64,000 bases of DNA from Streptococcus infantis SPAR10 (lineage in GTDB: Bacteria; Bacillota; Bacilli; Lactobacillales; Streptococcaceae): contig NZ_ALCH01000004.1 of assembly GCF_000279535.1 (NCBI RefSeq), forward strand, positions 627,501 through 691,500, given 5' to 3'. The notes below the pieces were generated by a model, which worked only from the letters and a program-made list of their open reading frames with translations, did no database searches and had not been told where the DNA came from. Position 1 is the first letter of the stretch. Each line of letters begins with the position of its first letter. The position numbers and the translations under genes were made by a program. This document shows, piece after piece, positions 33,123 to 42,746 of this stretch.

Positions 33123-34378
33123 GTCGTTTATTAGTTATTGGATGTGGGGGAGTTGCCCAAGTTGCTATTTCAAAGATTTGCCAAGATAGCGAAACTTTTA
33201 AAGAAATTATGATAGCTAGCCGTACAAAGTCAAAATGTGATGACTTGAAGGCTAAATTAGAAGGCAAAACAAATACTAAGATTGAGACAGCTGCTCTTGA
33301 TGCTGACAAGGTAGAAGAAGTGATTGCCTTGATTGAAAGCTACAAACCAGAAGCTGTTTTGAACGTAGCTTTACCTTATCAAGACTTGACCATCATGGAT
33401 GCTTGTTTGGCAACAGGTGTCCACTATATCGATACTGCCAACTACGAGGCTGAGGATACAGAAGACCCTGAATGGCGTGCTATTTATGAGAAACGTTGTA
33501 AGGAACTTGGTTTTACTGCCTACTTTGACTACTCATGGCAGTGGGCTTACCAAGAGAAATTCAAAGAAGCAGGTCTGACTGCTCTTCTGGGTTCTGGTTT
33601 TGACCCAGGGGTAACAAGCGTCTTTTCAGCATACGCGCTTAAACACTATTTTGATGAAATCCACTATATCGATATTTTAGACTGTAATGGTGGTGACCAC
33701 GGTTATCCATTTGCGACAAACTTTAACCCAGAAATCAATCTACGTGAGGTTTCTGCACCAGGTTCTTACTGGGAAGATGGAAAATGGGTAGAAGTTGAAG
33801 CTATGTCTATCAAACGTGAGTATGATTTCCCTCAAGTTGGGCAAAAAGACATGTATCTCCTCCACCATGAAGAAATCGAATCATTAGCAAAGAATATTCC
33901 AGGAATTAAACGCATTCGTTTCTTTATGACTTTTGGCCAATCTTATCTAACTCACATGAAATGCTTGGAAAACGTTGGGCTTCTTCGTACAGATACTATT
34001 AATTTTAACGGACAAGAAATCGTACCAATCCAATTCTTGAAAGCCTTGCTTCCGGATCCTGCAAGCCTTGGCCCACGTACAGTTGGTAAAACTAATATTG
34101 GATGTATCTTTACAGGTGTCAAAGATGGCGTTGAAAAGACAATCTACATCTACAATGTTTGCGACCATCAGGAGTGCTATGCAGAGGTTGGTTCACAAGC
34201 CATTTCTTATACAACAGGTGTTCCAGCCATGATTGGGACAAAATTAGTGATGGATGGTACATGGAAACAGCCTGGAGTTTATAACCTTGAAGAGTTGGAT
34301 CCAGACCCATTCATGGAAGCTTTAAATAAATACGGTTTGCCATGGGTTGTGGTTGAAAATCCACAAATGGTGGACTAA
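33119..34378 (+). CDS. Carboxynorspermidine/carboxyspermidine dehydrogenase (saccharopine dehydrogenase family)
   Basis: A 419-aa NAD(P)H enzyme with an N-terminal Rossmann loop (LVIGCGGVAQVAISKI, residues 4-19), LNVALPYQDLTIMDAC, and GSGFDPGVTSVFSAYAL. This is the saccharopine-dehydrogenase fold used by CASDH to condense aspartate semialdehyde with a diamine, giving carboxy(nor)spermidine. The next gene, nspC, decarboxylates that product, so the pair forms the alternative spermidine route known in bacteria lacking SpeD. The ATG overlaps speE by 4 bp, and its stop overlaps the nspC ATG by 1 bp (TAATG). Often labelled lys9/lys1 in streptococcal genomes. Confidence 0.9.
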   Translation: MSRLLVIGCGGVAQVAISKICQDSETFKEIMIASRTKSKCDDLKAKLEGKTNTKIETAALDADKVEEVIALIESYKPEAVLNVALPYQDLTIMDACLATGVHYIDTANYEAEDTEDPEWRAIYEKRCKELGFTAYFDYSWQWAYQEKFKEAGLTALLGSGFDPGVTSVFSAYALKHYFDEIHYIDILDCNGGDHGYPFATNFNPEINLREVSAPGSYWEDGKWVEVEAMSIKREYDFPQVGQKDMYLLHHEEIESLAKNIPGIKRIRFFMTFGQSYLTHMKCLENVGLLRTDTINFNGQEIVPIQFLKALLPDPASLGPRTVGKTNIGCIFTGVKDGVEKTIYIYNVCDHQECYAEVGSQAISYTTGVPAMIGTKLVMDGTWKQPGVYNLEELDPDPFMEALNKYGLPWVVVENPQMVD

Positions 34379-35505
34379 TGAAGTTAGAACAAGTACCAAC
34401 ACCAGCCTATGTCATTGATTTAGCAAAACTAGAAGAAAATTGTAGCATTCTGCAAGAGGTTCAGGAAAAGGCAGGTTGTAAGGTTTTGCTAGCTCAAAAG
34501 GCTTATTCTCTCTATAAAACCTATCCCCTAATTAGCCAGTATCTATCAGGTACGACAGCTAGTGGACTCTATGAAGCGAGGTTAGCTAGAGAAGAGTTTC
34601 CGGGGGAAGTCCATGTATTTGCGCCTGCTTTCAAGGAATCAGATATGGAAGAGCTACTGCAAATATCTGATCATATTGATTTTAACTCAGAGAGACAACT
34701 TCGAAAGTATGGTCAACGTTGTCGTGAGGCTGGTATCAGTGTGGGTCTTCGCATCAATCCTCAATGTTCAACGCAGGGTGACCACGCGCTTTATGATCCT
34801 TGTGCTCCTGGCTCTCGTTTTGGAGTGACTTCAGACAAGATACCAAGTGATTTATTGGAATTGGTTGACGGACTTCATTTTCATACCCTCTGTGAGCAAG
34901 GGGCAGATGATTTACAAACGACTTTGAAAGCAGTAGAAGACCAGTTTGGTGCCTATTTGCACCAAGTTAAATGGCTCAATATGGGTGGTGGCCATCATAT
35001 TACGAGAGATGATTATGATGTGGACTTACTGATTTCTGAGATTAAACGAATTCGAGAAACTTATAACGTAGACGTCTACATTGAACCTGGAGAAGCTATT
35101 GCCCTTAATGCGGGCTATCTAGCGACAGAAGTCTTGGATATTGTTGAAAACGGGATTGAGACCTTGGTGTTAGATGCTTCAGCAAGCTGCCATATGCCAG
35201 ATGTTCTTGAGATGCCTTATCGCCCTCCATTGAGAGATGGTTTTGAAGCGCGAGAAAAACCTTATACTTATAGACTCTCTTCAAATACTTGTCTTACAGG
35301 GGATATCATTGGGGATTACAGCTTTGAAAAACCGATTGAAATCGGTGATCGCCTCTATTTTGAAGACATGGCTATTTACTCCTTTGTCAAAAATAATACC
35401 TTTAACGGCATTGGGCTTCCAAGTTTGTATCTCATGGATAAAGAGGGTGAGTGCAGTCTAGTCAAAGCATTTGGCTACCAAGACTTTAAGGAGAGATTAT
35501 CATGA
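34378..35505 (+). CDS. nspC: Carboxynorspermidine decarboxylase
   Basis: A 375-aa PLP enzyme of the alanine-racemase/group IV decarboxylase fold. Near the start, [17 protein letters not shown] carries the PLP lysine (LAQKAYS). Further on are [27 protein letters not shown] (cofactor glycine loop), and [14 protein letters not shown] with the second-subunit cysteine. It converts carboxy(nor)spermidine to (nor)spermidine with loss of CO2. It is tightly coupled to the dehydrogenase before it and overlaps aguA by 4 bp. Intact and of normal length. Confidence 0.92.
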   Translation: MKLEQVPTPAYVIDLAKLEENCSILQEVQEKAGCKVLLAQKAYSLYKTYPLISQYLSGTTASGLYEARLAREEFPGEVHVFAPAFKESDMEELLQISDHIDFNSERQLRKYGQRCREAGISVGLRINPQCSTQGDHALYDPCAPGSRFGVTSDKIPSDLLELVDGLHFHTLCEQGADDLQTTLKAVEDQFGAYLHQVKWLNMGGGHHITRDDYDVDLLISEIKRIRETYNVDVYIEPGEAIALNAGYLATEVLDIVENGIETLVLDASASCHMPDVLEMPYRPPLRDGFEAREKPYTYRLSSNTCLTGDIIGDYSFEKPIEIGDRLYFEDMAIYSFVKNNTFNGIGLPSLYLMDKEGECSLVKAFGYQDFKERLS

Positions 35506-36587
35506 TGGACAGCCCAAAGAAATTAGGTTATCGGATGCCTGCAGAGTATGAACCCCATCATGGGACTCTCATGATATGGCCTACTCGACCCGGATCTTGG
35601 CCATTTCAAGGAAAGGCTGCAAAAAAAGCTTTTAGCCAGATTATCAAAACGATTGCTCAGGGGGAAACAGTCTACCTTTTGGTTGAGGAGGACTATCTAT
35701 CTGAAGCACAATCCTATCTTGGAGACAATGTTGTTTATCTAGATATTCAGACAAATGATGCCTGGGCTCGTGATACTGGTCCGACAATTCTCCTCGATTA
35801 TCAAAGGGAAAAGTTGGCGGTAGATTGGTCTTTCAATGCCTGGGGTGGTGCTGTCGACGGTCTTTACCAAGACTATGAAGCAGATGACCAAGTAGCCAGT
35901 CGCTTTGCAGAAGTTTTAGAGATACCTGTTTATGATGCCAAACCTTTTGTACTGGAAGGTGGAGCTATTCATAGTGACGGTCAAGGAACCATTCTTGTCA
36001 CAGAAAGTTGTTTGCTCAGTCCTGGTCGTAATCCTCTCCTGACTAAAGAGGAGATTGAAAAGACCTTACTAGAGAGCCTTGGTGCCGAAAAAGTCATTTG
36101 GTTGCCTTACGGTATTTATCAAGACGAGACAAATGAACACGTAGATAATGTTGCAGCCTTTGTTGGTCCTGCTGAGGTTGTTTTAGCATGGACGGATGAC
36201 CAAGATGATCCTCAGTATGCCATGTCTGCAGCAGATCTAGCTCTCTTAGAGAAGGAAACCGATGCAAAAGGCCGGAGTTTCACTATTCATAAACTTCCAA
36301 TCCCAGCTATTCATCAAGTAGTTACAGAAGAAGATTTGCCGGGATATACATATGAAGAAGGCGAAGAGGAGCGTTATGCAGGTGAAAGACTAGCAGCTTC
36401 CTACGTGAATTTTTATATCGCCAATAAATCTGTCTTGGTACCACAATTTCAGGATGTAAACGATCAAGTGGCCTTGGATATTCTCAGTCAGTGTTTTCCA
36501 GACCGTGATGTTGTCGGAATTACTGCAAGAGATATTCTATTAGGTGGTGGAAATATCCACTGTATTACCCAACAAATCCCAGAATAG
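35502..36587 (+). CDS. aguA: Agmatine deiminase
   Basis: A 361-aa guanidino-group-modifying enzyme that hydrolyses agmatine to N-carbamoylputrescine and ammonia. Visible: [31 protein letters not shown] (substrate Asp), [23 protein letters not shown] with the catalytic His, and the C-terminal [13 protein letters not shown] containing the nucleophilic Cys. GGAGAG precedes the ATG, which overlaps nspC by 4 bp; an ATG three bases later is an alternative. It depends on agmatine from SpeA, whose gene is frameshifted here, unless agmatine is imported. Confidence 0.95.
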   Translation: MMDSPKKLGYRMPAEYEPHHGTLMIWPTRPGSWPFQGKAAKKAFSQIIKTIAQGETVYLLVEEDYLSEAQSYLGDNVVYLDIQTNDAWARDTGPTILLDYQREKLAVDWSFNAWGGAVDGLYQDYEADDQVASRFAEVLEIPVYDAKPFVLEGGAIHSDGQGTILVTESCLLSPGRNPLLTKEEIEKTLLESLGAEKVIWLPYGIYQDETNEHVDNVAAFVGPAEVVLAWTDDQDDPQYAMSAADLALLEKETDAKGRSFTIHKLPIPAIHQVVTEEDLPGYTYEEGEEERYAGERLAASYVNFYIANKSVLVPQFQDVNDQVALDILSQCFPDRDVVGITARDILLGGGNIHCITQQIPE

Positions 36588-36596
36588 GAGAAAAAG

Positions 36597-37472
36597 ATGA
36601 GAAATGTAACGGTTGCAGCCATTCAGATGCAATGCGCTAAGGATGTGGAAACCAATATCCAAACAGCTGAACGTTTAGTTCGACAAGCTGCTGAGCAAGG
36701 AGCTCAAATTATTCTCTTGCCTGAATTATTTGAACGTCCCTATTTCTGTCAGGAGCGTCAGTATGACTACTACCAGTATGCCCAGTCGGTGACAGAAAAT
36801 ACGGCTATTCAGCATTTCAAAGTGATTGCCAAGGAATTAAAGGTCGTTTTACCGATCAGTTTCTATGAAAAAGATGGTAATGTCTTATACAATTCTATTG
36901 CTGTCATTGATGCGGATGGAGAAGTACTAGGAGTTTATCGTAAAACTCATATACCAGATGACCATTATTATCAGGAGAAATTCTTCTTTACTCCTGGAAA
37001 CACAGGCTTCAAGGTCTGGAATACTCGCTATGCCAAGATTGGTATTGGAATCTGTTGGGATCAATGGTTCCCTGAAACAGCCCGTTGCCTTGCTTTAAAT
37101 GGCGCAGAATTGCTCTTTTATCCAACAGCTATTGGTTCGGAGCCTATTTTGGATACAGATAGTTGTGGTCATTGGCAACGTACCATGCAAGGACACTCAG
37201 CCGCTAATATTGTGCCAGTTATTGCTGCTAATCGTTATGGTTTGGAAGAAGTCACTCCTTGTGAAGAAAATGGAGGTCAAAGTTCCAGTCTTAATTTCTA
37301 CGGTTCGTCCTTTATGACCGATGAAACCGGAGCTATTTTAAGTCAAGCCGAACGACAAGATGAAGCAATACTCTTAACCACTTATAACCTTGACAAGGGA
37401 GCAAGCGAGCGCCTGAACTGGGGTCTCTTTAGAGATAGAAGACCAGATATGTATAAAGATATTGTCAGATAA
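36597..37472 (+). CDS. aguB: N-carbamoylputrescine amidase
   Basis: A 291-aa nitrilase-family amidase that releases putrescine, CO2 and ammonia from N-carbamoylputrescine. The catalytic triad is visible: Glu in LLPELFERPYF (near residue 42), Lys in VYRKTHIPDDHYY (near 120), Cys in GIGICWDQWFPE (near 157). It starts 9 bp after aguA and ends the operon at a strong terminator. Together with aguA it completes the agmatine-to-putrescine route that feeds the carboxyspermidine enzymes. Confidence 0.95.
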   Translation: MRNVTVAAIQMQCAKDVETNIQTAERLVRQAAEQGAQIILLPELFERPYFCQERQYDYYQYAQSVTENTAIQHFKVIAKELKVVLPISFYEKDGNVLYNSIAVIDADGEVLGVYRKTHIPDDHYYQEKFFFTPGNTGFKVWNTRYAKIGIGICWDQWFPETARCLALNGAELLFYPTAIGSEPILDTDSCGHWQRTMQGHSAANIVPVIAANRYGLEEVTPCEENGGQSSSLNFYGSSFMTDETGAILSQAERQDEAILLTTYNLDKGASERLNWGLFRDRRPDMYKDIVR

Positions 37473-37476
37473 TAAC

Positions 37477-37504
37477 AAAAAGTAGCCACCTCAGGCTACT
37501 TTTT
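37477..37504. terminator. Bidirectional terminator after aguB
   Basis: AAAAAGTAGCC pairs perfectly with GGCTACTTTTT around a 6-nt loop. It serves both the polyamine operon and the convergent permease operon. Confidence 0.9.
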
Positions 37505-38318
37505 AAAATTCTTTGTAAACATAAGTATTTTCGGGTTTGTCTACTTTAATGAAGGACTGGACTTCAAGGGTTGGGAGGACTTGGTTGAGTTCTTTGTGGT
37601 AGTGATTGCTAATCTTACCTTTGACTTTCACCCAGGTGTTATTTTCATATTGATTGGTGTTTCCTGTAGTCAAAAGGCCAAAAACTCCTGAATCAGCGAT
37701 ACAGTGCATAATACCAAAGCGAAAAACAAATTGACTATTGGTATGATTTGGATCGTTGTAGACAAAGCCAGTAAACTCTATTTCCTTACCTTCAAATTCG
37801 TTTGGAAAATCGTAGATAGCTTCCATGACCTCCAGGTAATTTTCATCATTGATAACTATCCTAGATTGAGCTAAGTATTTATCAGCACTCTTCCGAATGA
37901 TATTTTCATGAGCTGTTTGTGAATAAAAGCGACTGGTATCCGGCTTAAGATACTGACTGCTCGTTCCTTCACTTGCTTGGATTGCCTTGTCAGTTCCCTC
38001 CGACAAAGGGAAATAATATCCTTTTGCCGATACTGTTTGTGAATCCAGAGTAACAGTTGGAAATGTAAATCCAATTAATAAGGGCAAACTTAAGAGGACT
38101 AAACTAGCAAGCTTGGCTGAAAAACTATGTAAGTGACTATGTTCTTTCAAACGCTTGAAGCAAATATAGGATTGGACAATGGCTAGTAGCAAAGATAAAA
38201 ACATAGTGATATAAGCCAGATAAGAGTAGTGGAGGTTTATATACTGATTGAGCTTACCTGATAGGTGCAGATAAAGGGTTAAGATAAAATAGCCAAATAA
38301 GATAAAAAATCGAATCAT
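37503..38318 (-). CDS. TIGR03943-type (DUF1980) permease partner protein
   Basis: A 271-aa protein. The start at 38318 (MIRFFILFGYFILTLYLHL) is preferred to a longer frame that runs into the permease gene; the two then overlap by 4 bp. Three hydrophobic segments at about residues 2-17, 30-50 and 70-90 precede an outer domain with KEIEFTGFVYNDPNHTNSQ, VFRFGIMHCIADSG, and LLTTGNTNQYENNTWVKV, which looks like an OB-fold. It is the usual partner of the DUF318/UPF0718 permease; the pair is thought to move metal ions or related solutes, but the substrate is unproven. Confidence 0.85.
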   Translation of the reverse strand: MIRFFILFGYFILTLYLHLSGKLNQYINLHYSYLAYITMFLSLLLAIVQSYICFKRLKEHSHLHSFSAKLASLVLLSLPLLIGFTFPTVTLDSQTVSAKGYYFPLSEGTDKAIQASEGTSSQYLKPDTSRFYSQTAHENIIRKSADKYLAQSRIVINDENYLEVMEAIYDFPNEFEGKEIEFTGFVYNDPNHTNSQFVFRFGIMHCIADSGVFGLLTTGNTNQYENNTWVKVKGKISNHYHKELNQVLPTLEVQSFIKVDKPENTYVYKEF

Positions 38319-39220
38319 AGCATCACCCCAACTAGATAAGAATAGACAAGAACAACAAGAGTTACAATTGTCATGAATTGCCAAATAAAGCGAGTTTTGA
38401 GATAATTCTTCATCATGAGTAAGTTCTTGACATCAAGCATGGGACCTATAACCAGAAAGGCAAGAACTGGAGCAAAGCCAAAACTTGATAGAAGAGAAGA
38501 TCCGATAAAGGCATCCGCTTCACTACAGAGTGATAGAAGGAAGGACAAAACCATTAGAAGAACAATCGCAAGTAGTGGTGTTGCGCTGATAGATGTCAGG
38601 ATACGAGTTGGAACATAAACTTGGACTATACTGGCAAACAGACAGCCAAAGATCAAATAACGTCCCATATCAAAGAATTCATCAATAGCTTGAATGAATA
38701 CCTGAAGGATTTTTTGACTTTTACTCAAGTGAGAAAAATCATGCTCATGACAAGCCAATCTATTTTCTTTTTGGATAGGTCCCTCCCAGACAAAACCAAG
38801 AAAGATACCCAATATAGTAGCAACTAGAATCGCACCCAAAGCGCGGAGTAAGACCATTTTAAATGAATGACCAAAGGCTGAATAAGTCGCAAAAAGTACG
38901 ATGGGATTGATGATAGGAGCTGTTACTAGAAAGGGAACAGCTGTATAGCTAGGAACCTTCTTTTCTAAAAAGCGATTGATGATCGGAACGATTCCACACT
39001 CGCAAGAAGGGAAGAGAAAACCGATGAAGCTACCAAAAAAGATTCTCCCCAAGCGATTTTTAGGGAGAAACTTATAGACCTTCTCAGGTGTCACATAGAC
39101 TTCAATGACACCAGATATGATGCTACCGATTAAGACAAAGGGTAAAGCTTCAATGATAATTGAAAGAAAAATGGCGCCAGCTTGTAGCACACTAGAAGGT
39201 AAACTTTGAAAGAGTGTCAT
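38315..39220 (-). CDS. DUF318/UPF0718-type permease (ArsP-like)
   Basis: A 301-aa integral membrane protein with about eight hydrophobic segments. The motif FLFPSCECGIVPIINRFL has the paired cysteines typical of this permease family, with TAPIINPIVLFATYSAFG and SLCSEADAFIGSSLL further on. Members include ArsP organoarsenical permeases and putative metal exporters. It starts 1 bp from the stop of a 43-aa gene and overlaps its partner by 4 bp, forming a compact three-gene operon. The substrate cannot be told from sequence. Confidence 0.88.
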   Translation of the reverse strand: MTLFQSLPSSVLQAGAIFLSIIIEALPFVLIGSIISGVIEVYVTPEKVYKFLPKNRLGRIFFGSFIGFLFPSCECGIVPIINRFLEKKVPSYTAVPFLVTAPIINPIVLFATYSAFGHSFKMVLLRALGAILVATILGIFLGFVWEGPIQKENRLACHEHDFSHLSKSQKILQVFIQAIDEFFDMGRYLIFGCLFASIVQVYVPTRILTSISATPLLAIVLLMVLSFLLSLCSEADAFIGSSLLSSFGFAPVLAFLVIGPMLDVKNLLMMKNYLKTRFIWQFMTIVTLVVLVYSYLVGVML

Positions 39221-39352
39221 CTATTTTTTCTTTTCTGCCTTATCTTTCTTTTCTTTGTCGTCTGGGAAAGTCACTTGCTTCAAGTCAGGGAGTTTAGCGA
39301 ATTCTTCGAACATCTTATCTAAGTCATCAGTTTTTGTAAATTTAACAGCCAT
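39221..39352 (-). CDS. 43-aa conserved small protein (SPJ_0845 type)
   Basis: The frame MAVKFTKTDDLDKMFEEF, then AKLPDLKQVTFPDD and a lysine-rich tail (KEKKDKAEKKK), runs from 39352 down to a stop directly before the permease ATG. It matches my memory of a tiny protein conserved in mitis-group streptococci under the name SPJ_0845 family. Soluble, highly charged, no known function. Its position as first gene of the permease operon is probably conserved. A purine-rich AGGT sequence lies just upstream. Confidence 0.75.
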   Translation of the reverse strand: MAVKFTKTDDLDKMFEEFAKLPDLKQVTFPDDKEKKDKAEKKK

Positions 39353-39492
39353 AAGGCATACCTCGATTCTTTTAGTTAACACTATTATACTATTATTTCT
39401 AAGAAATAGTTGGATTTTAAAATAAACATGGCTTTTATCTTTATAAAGTTGAAATAAAGCAACAAATTAATGAAAACAAGCTTTCGCGCTTA

Positions 39493-39501
39493 TGGTATAA
39501 T
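39493..39501 (+). promoter_or_regulatory. Extended -10 promoter of tex (leaderless start)
   Basis: TGG-TATAAT ends 7 bp before the tex ATG, so transcription should start at or within a base of the A of ATG. No ribosome site fits between them. Confidence 0.65.
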
Positions 39502-39507
39502 AGTTTC

Positions 39508-41637
39508 ATGGATAAAAAATATGAAAAAATTTCCCAAGATTTGGGTGTAACTTTAAAGCAGATTGATACTGTCTTGTCTTTGACAGCAGAAGGAGCAACT
39601 ATCCCCTTTATCGCCCGTTATCGGAAAGATATGACCGGAAGTCTAGATGAGGTAGCCATTAAGGCTATTATCGACCTCGATAAGAGTTTAACTGCTCTAA
39701 ATGATCGTAAGGAAGCGGTCTTAGCAAAAATCAAAGAGCAAGGCAAGCTAACTAAGGAGTTAGAAGAAGCTATTTTAGCTGCTGAAAAACTCGCAGATGT
39801 AGAAGAACTCTATCTTCCCTATAAGGAGAAACGTCGCACCAAGGCAACCATTGCCCGTGAGGCTGGACTTTTTCCACTTGCTCGCTTGATTTTACAAAAT
39901 GTTTCTGACCTAGAAAAAGAAGCAGAAGCATTTGTCTGTGAAGGTTTCGAGACTCCTCAAGAAGCTTTGGCTGGGGCTGTAGACATCTTGGTTGAAGCAC
40001 TATCCGAGGATGTTCATTTACGTTCAATGACATATCAAGAGGTACTTAGACGCTCTAAGATTACTTCTCAAGTCAAAGATGAGAGTCTTGATGAAAAACA
40101 AGTGTTTCAGATTTATTACGATTTCTCAGAAACAGTTGCAAACATGCAAGGCTACCGTACGCTTGCCCTTAATCGTGGTGAGAAGCTAGGCATTTTGAAA
40201 ATTGGCTTTGAGCATGCGACTGATCGTATTCTATCTTTCTTTGCTTCTCGTTTTAAGGTTAAGAATGCTTATATAGACGAAGTTATTCAGCAATCTGTTA
40301 AGAAAAAAGTATTACCAGCTATTGAGCGTCGTATTCGTACAGAATTAACAGAAAAGGCAGAAGAAGGAGCTATCCAACTCTTCTCAGAAAACCTGCGAAA
40401 TCTTCTCCTTGTTGCTCCGCTGAAAGGGCGCGTGGTCCTTGGATTTGACCCTGCCTTTCGTACAGGTGCCAAGCTTGCAGTCGTTGATGTGACAGGGAAG
40501 ATGCTAACGACGCAAGTCATTTATCCAGTCAAACCAGCTTCAGCTCGTCAGATTGAAGAAGCAAAGAGAGATTTGGCAGATTTGATTGGCCAATATGGTG
40601 TGGAAATCATTGCTATCGGTAATGGTACTGCTAGTCGTGAGAGTGAAGCCTTCGTCGCTGAAGTACTTAAAGATTTTCCTGAGGTCAGCTATGTCATTGT
40701 AAACGAGAGTGGAGCCTCTGTCTACTCAGCTAGTGAACTTGCTCGTCAAGAGTTTCCAGAGTTAACTGTTGAAAAACGTTCTGCTATTTCTATTGCTCGT
40801 CGCTTGCAAGACCCACTTGCTGAATTGGTTAAAATTGATCCCAAATCCATCGGTGTCGGTCAATATCAGCACGATGTTAGTCAGAAAAAACTGTCTGAAA
40901 GTCTGGACTTTGTTGTTGAAACAGTAGTGAACCAAGTCGGTGTCAATGTCAATACAGCTAGTCCAGCCTTACTTTCGCACGTAGCTGGGCTTAACAAAAC
41001 AATCTCTGAAAATATCGTGAAGTATCGTGAAGAAGAAGGTAAAATTACTTCACGCGCCCAAATCAAGAAAGTTCCCCGTTTAGGTGCTAAAGCGTTTGAA
41101 CAGGCTGCAGGTTTCCTCCGTATCCCTGAAAGTAGCAATATCCTTGACAATACAGGTGTTCACCCAGAAAACTATGCTGCTGTTAAGGAACTCTTCAAAC
41201 GTTTGGACATTAAAGACCTAAATGAAGAAGCACAAGCAAAACTCAAATCTATTTCAATCAAGGAAATGGCCCAAGAATTAGACCTCGGTCAAGAAACTCT
41301 TAAAGATATTATTGCAGATCTTTTAAAACCAGGACGTGATTTCCGTGATTCTTTTGATGCTCCAGTCCTACGTCAGGATGTCTTGGATATCAAAGACTTG
41401 AAAGTTGGTCAGAAGCTTGAGGGCGTTGTTCGTAATGTCGTTGACTTCGGTGCCTTTGTTGACATTGGTATTCACGAGGATGGCCTGATTCATATCTCTC
41501 ACATGAGCAAGAAATTCATCAAACATCCGAGTCAAGTCGTTTCAGTTGGTGATTTAGTAACCGTTTGGGTGAAGAAGATTGATGTCCAACGCGAAAAAGT
41601 AAATCTGTCGCTCCTTGCACCAGATGAATCTAACTGA
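39508..41637 (+). CDS. tex: Tex family transcription-accessory RNA-binding protein
   Basis: A 709-aa protein. Order of domains: helical N-terminal region with [18 protein letters not shown], YqgF/RNase-H-like domain ([31 protein letters not shown]), helix-hairpin-helix pair ([32 protein letters not shown]), and a C-terminal S1 domain ([20 protein letters not shown]). Tex binds nucleic acid and is required for full toxin-gene expression in other species; in pneumococcus it is non-essential. Length is standard. The mRNA appears leaderless. The end of the gene overlaps sprT by 14 bp. Confidence 0.95.
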   Translation: MDKKYEKISQDLGVTLKQIDTVLSLTAEGATIPFIARYRKDMTGSLDEVAIKAIIDLDKSLTALNDRKEAVLAKIKEQGKLTKELEEAILAAEKLADVEELYLPYKEKRRTKATIAREAGLFPLARLILQNVSDLEKEAEAFVCEGFETPQEALAGAVDILVEALSEDVHLRSMTYQEVLRRSKITSQVKDESLDEKQVFQIYYDFSETVANMQGYRTLALNRGEKLGILKIGFEHATDRILSFFASRFKVKNAYIDEVIQQSVKKKVLPAIERRIRTELTEKAEEGAIQLFSENLRNLLLVAPLKGRVVLGFDPAFRTGAKLAVVDVTGKMLTTQVIYPVKPASARQIEEAKRDLADLIGQYGVEIIAIGNGTASRESEAFVAEVLKDFPEVSYVIVNESGASVYSASELARQEFPELTVEKRSAISIARRLQDPLAELVKIDPKSIGVGQYQHDVSQKKLSESLDFVVETVVNQVGVNVNTASPALLSHVAGLNKTISENIVKYREEEGKITSRAQIKKVPRLGAKAFEQAAGFLRIPESSNILDNTGVHPENYAAVKELFKRLDIKDLNEEAQAKLKSISIKEMAQELDLGQETLKDIIADLLKPGRDFRDSFDAPVLRQDVLDIKDLKVGQKLEGVVRNVVDFGAFVDIGIHEDGLIHISHMSKKFIKHPSQVVSVGDLVTVWVKKIDVQREKVNLSLLAPDESN

Positions 41638-42073
41638 TTACGTTAAACAAGTCTCTTTAGAAGACTTTGGGAAACCTTTCAAACACCAAGCTCAATGGAA
41701 TACTCGCCTACGGTCGACAGGTGGGCGATTCTTTCCAAAGGATGGGCATTTGGATTTTAATCCCAAAGTCTATCAAGAACTAGGTTTAGAGGTTTTTCGG
41801 AAAATTGTCCGTCACGAACTCTGTCATTATCATCTATACTATGAGGGCAAAGGGTATAAACATAAAGATGTAGACTTTAAGAATCTGTTAAAAGAAGTAG
41901 ACGGGCTCCGCTTTGTTCCTCCCTTATCAAGTGTCAGTCAAACACCAGTTCTAGTCTATACTTGTCAGACTTGTTGCCAAACCTATCATCGAAAGCGACG
42001 AATTGATACCAAACGTTATCGTTGTGGTCTCTGTCGTGGTAAACTCATTTTGCAAAATCCGTCTAAGGACTGA
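41624..42073 (+). CDS. SprT-family zinc metalloprotein
   Basis: A 149-aa protein beginning [16 protein letters not shown] at 41624, inside the tex 3' end; a start 9 bp earlier is less likely by family comparison. The metal-binding motif [15 protein letters not shown] (HExxH-like HELCH) lies near residue 66. The C-terminal zinc ribbon shows [14 protein letters not shown] and [12 protein letters not shown]. SprT-like proteins are putative proteases; the bacterial role is not well defined. Translationally coupled to tex by overlap. Confidence 0.92.
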   Translation: MNLTDYVKQVSLEDFGKPFKHQAQWNTRLRSTGGRFFPKDGHLDFNPKVYQELGLEVFRKIVRHELCHYHLYYEGKGYKHKDVDFKNLLKEVDGLRFVPPLSSVSQTPVLVYTCQTCCQTYHRKRRIDTKRYRCGLCRGKLILQNPSKD

Positions 42074-42132
42074 TGCAGGCTGTTTTAGTTCATGTTATAC
42101 TTATTTCAAGAATACCGAAAGAGGTACAAACT

Positions 42133-42405
42133 ATGAATAAAAATTTTTACAAAATGAGACGAAATCGTATGATATCAGGAGTACTTGCTGGACTCTCTGA
42201 TAAATGGGACCTTGATGTTACTCTTGTGCGCTTCATTTTTGCTATCTTTACAATCGCAAACTTCGGACTTGGAATCATCATCTACATCATCTTAGCCTCT
42301 ATTTTGCCAACAAAGGAAGATATCGAAGCAGAAATGTACGGAACAGGACCACGTAAGATAAAAGAGGCTGAACCTATCAATGATGACGAAGGTTGGTTTT
42401 GCTAA
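42133..42405 (+). CDS. PspC-domain membrane protein, 90 aa
   Basis: The ATG at 42133 follows AAGAGG; the longer frame back to 42073 is rejected. MRRNRMISGVLAGLSDKWDL, then FIFAIFTIANFGLGIIIYII is the PspC domain: a short amphipathic start followed by a hydrophobic helix. The C-terminus is acidic and ends GWFC. In other bacteria PspC-domain proteins sense envelope stress; streptococcal short forms are often controlled by LiaR, but no LiaR site was identified here. Confidence 0.88.
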   Translation: MNKNFYKMRRNRMISGVLAGLSDKWDLDVTLVRFIFAIFTIANFGLGIIIYIILASILPTKEDIEAEMYGTGPRKIKEAEPINDDEGWFC

Positions 42406-42431
42406 CCATATTACCATTCATTTGAAGTATT

Positions 42432-42457
42432 AAACCCTTGTAGTATCAAGGGTTTTT
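42432..42457 (+). terminator. Terminator after the PspC gene
   Basis: AAACCCTTG pairs perfectly with CAAGGGTTT around a 6-nt loop, running into T residues. Confidence 0.85.
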
Positions 42458-42513
42458 CTTTTGCTTAAAAATTTGTGGTAAACTAATAGTAGTTCATATC
42501 AAAAAAATAATCC

Positions 42514-42535
42514 AATCTTACAAAAATGTAAGATT
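42514..42535. promoter_or_regulatory. BceR-type operator
   Basis: AATCTTACA, AAAA, TGTAAGATT is a perfect 9-bp dyad. Its core TTACA-N4-TGTAA equals the consensus known for BceR-like response regulators of Firmicutes. It lies 212 bp before the BceA-type ATG and 85 bp before the small frame at 42620. A half site (TTGTAAGG) follows at about 42548. Confidence 0.7.
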
Positions 42536-42619
42536 ACAGACCTCTTTTGTAAGGTTGCGTTATGGAACCAACTCTTTTTTTAGAGTACACTTATATCAGA
42601 AAGATAAAGTAGCAATACT

Positions 42620-42733
42620 ATGAAAAATATTTTACAAAAGAAACAAACAAGTAAACCAAGTCCAAAAGAGATCGAGCGAGTTCAGCTCGGTTGCTCTATT
42701 ATGCAGGCTCAGTTTCAATTAATGGAATATTAA
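42620..42733 (+). CDS. Possible 37-aa small protein before the Bce-type transporter
   Basis: A frame reads MKNILQKKQTSKPSPKEIER, then VQLGCSIMQAQFQLMEY and a stop 13 bp before the transporter ATPase ATG. The sequence is polar and basic and does not look like random translation, but the ribosome site is poor. It would be first in the operon under the BceR-type operator. A small regulator or leader product are both possible. Confidence 0.4.
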   Translation: MKNILQKKQTSKPSPKEIERVQLGCSIMQAQFQLMEY

Positions 42734-42746
42734 AAAGGAGATTATC

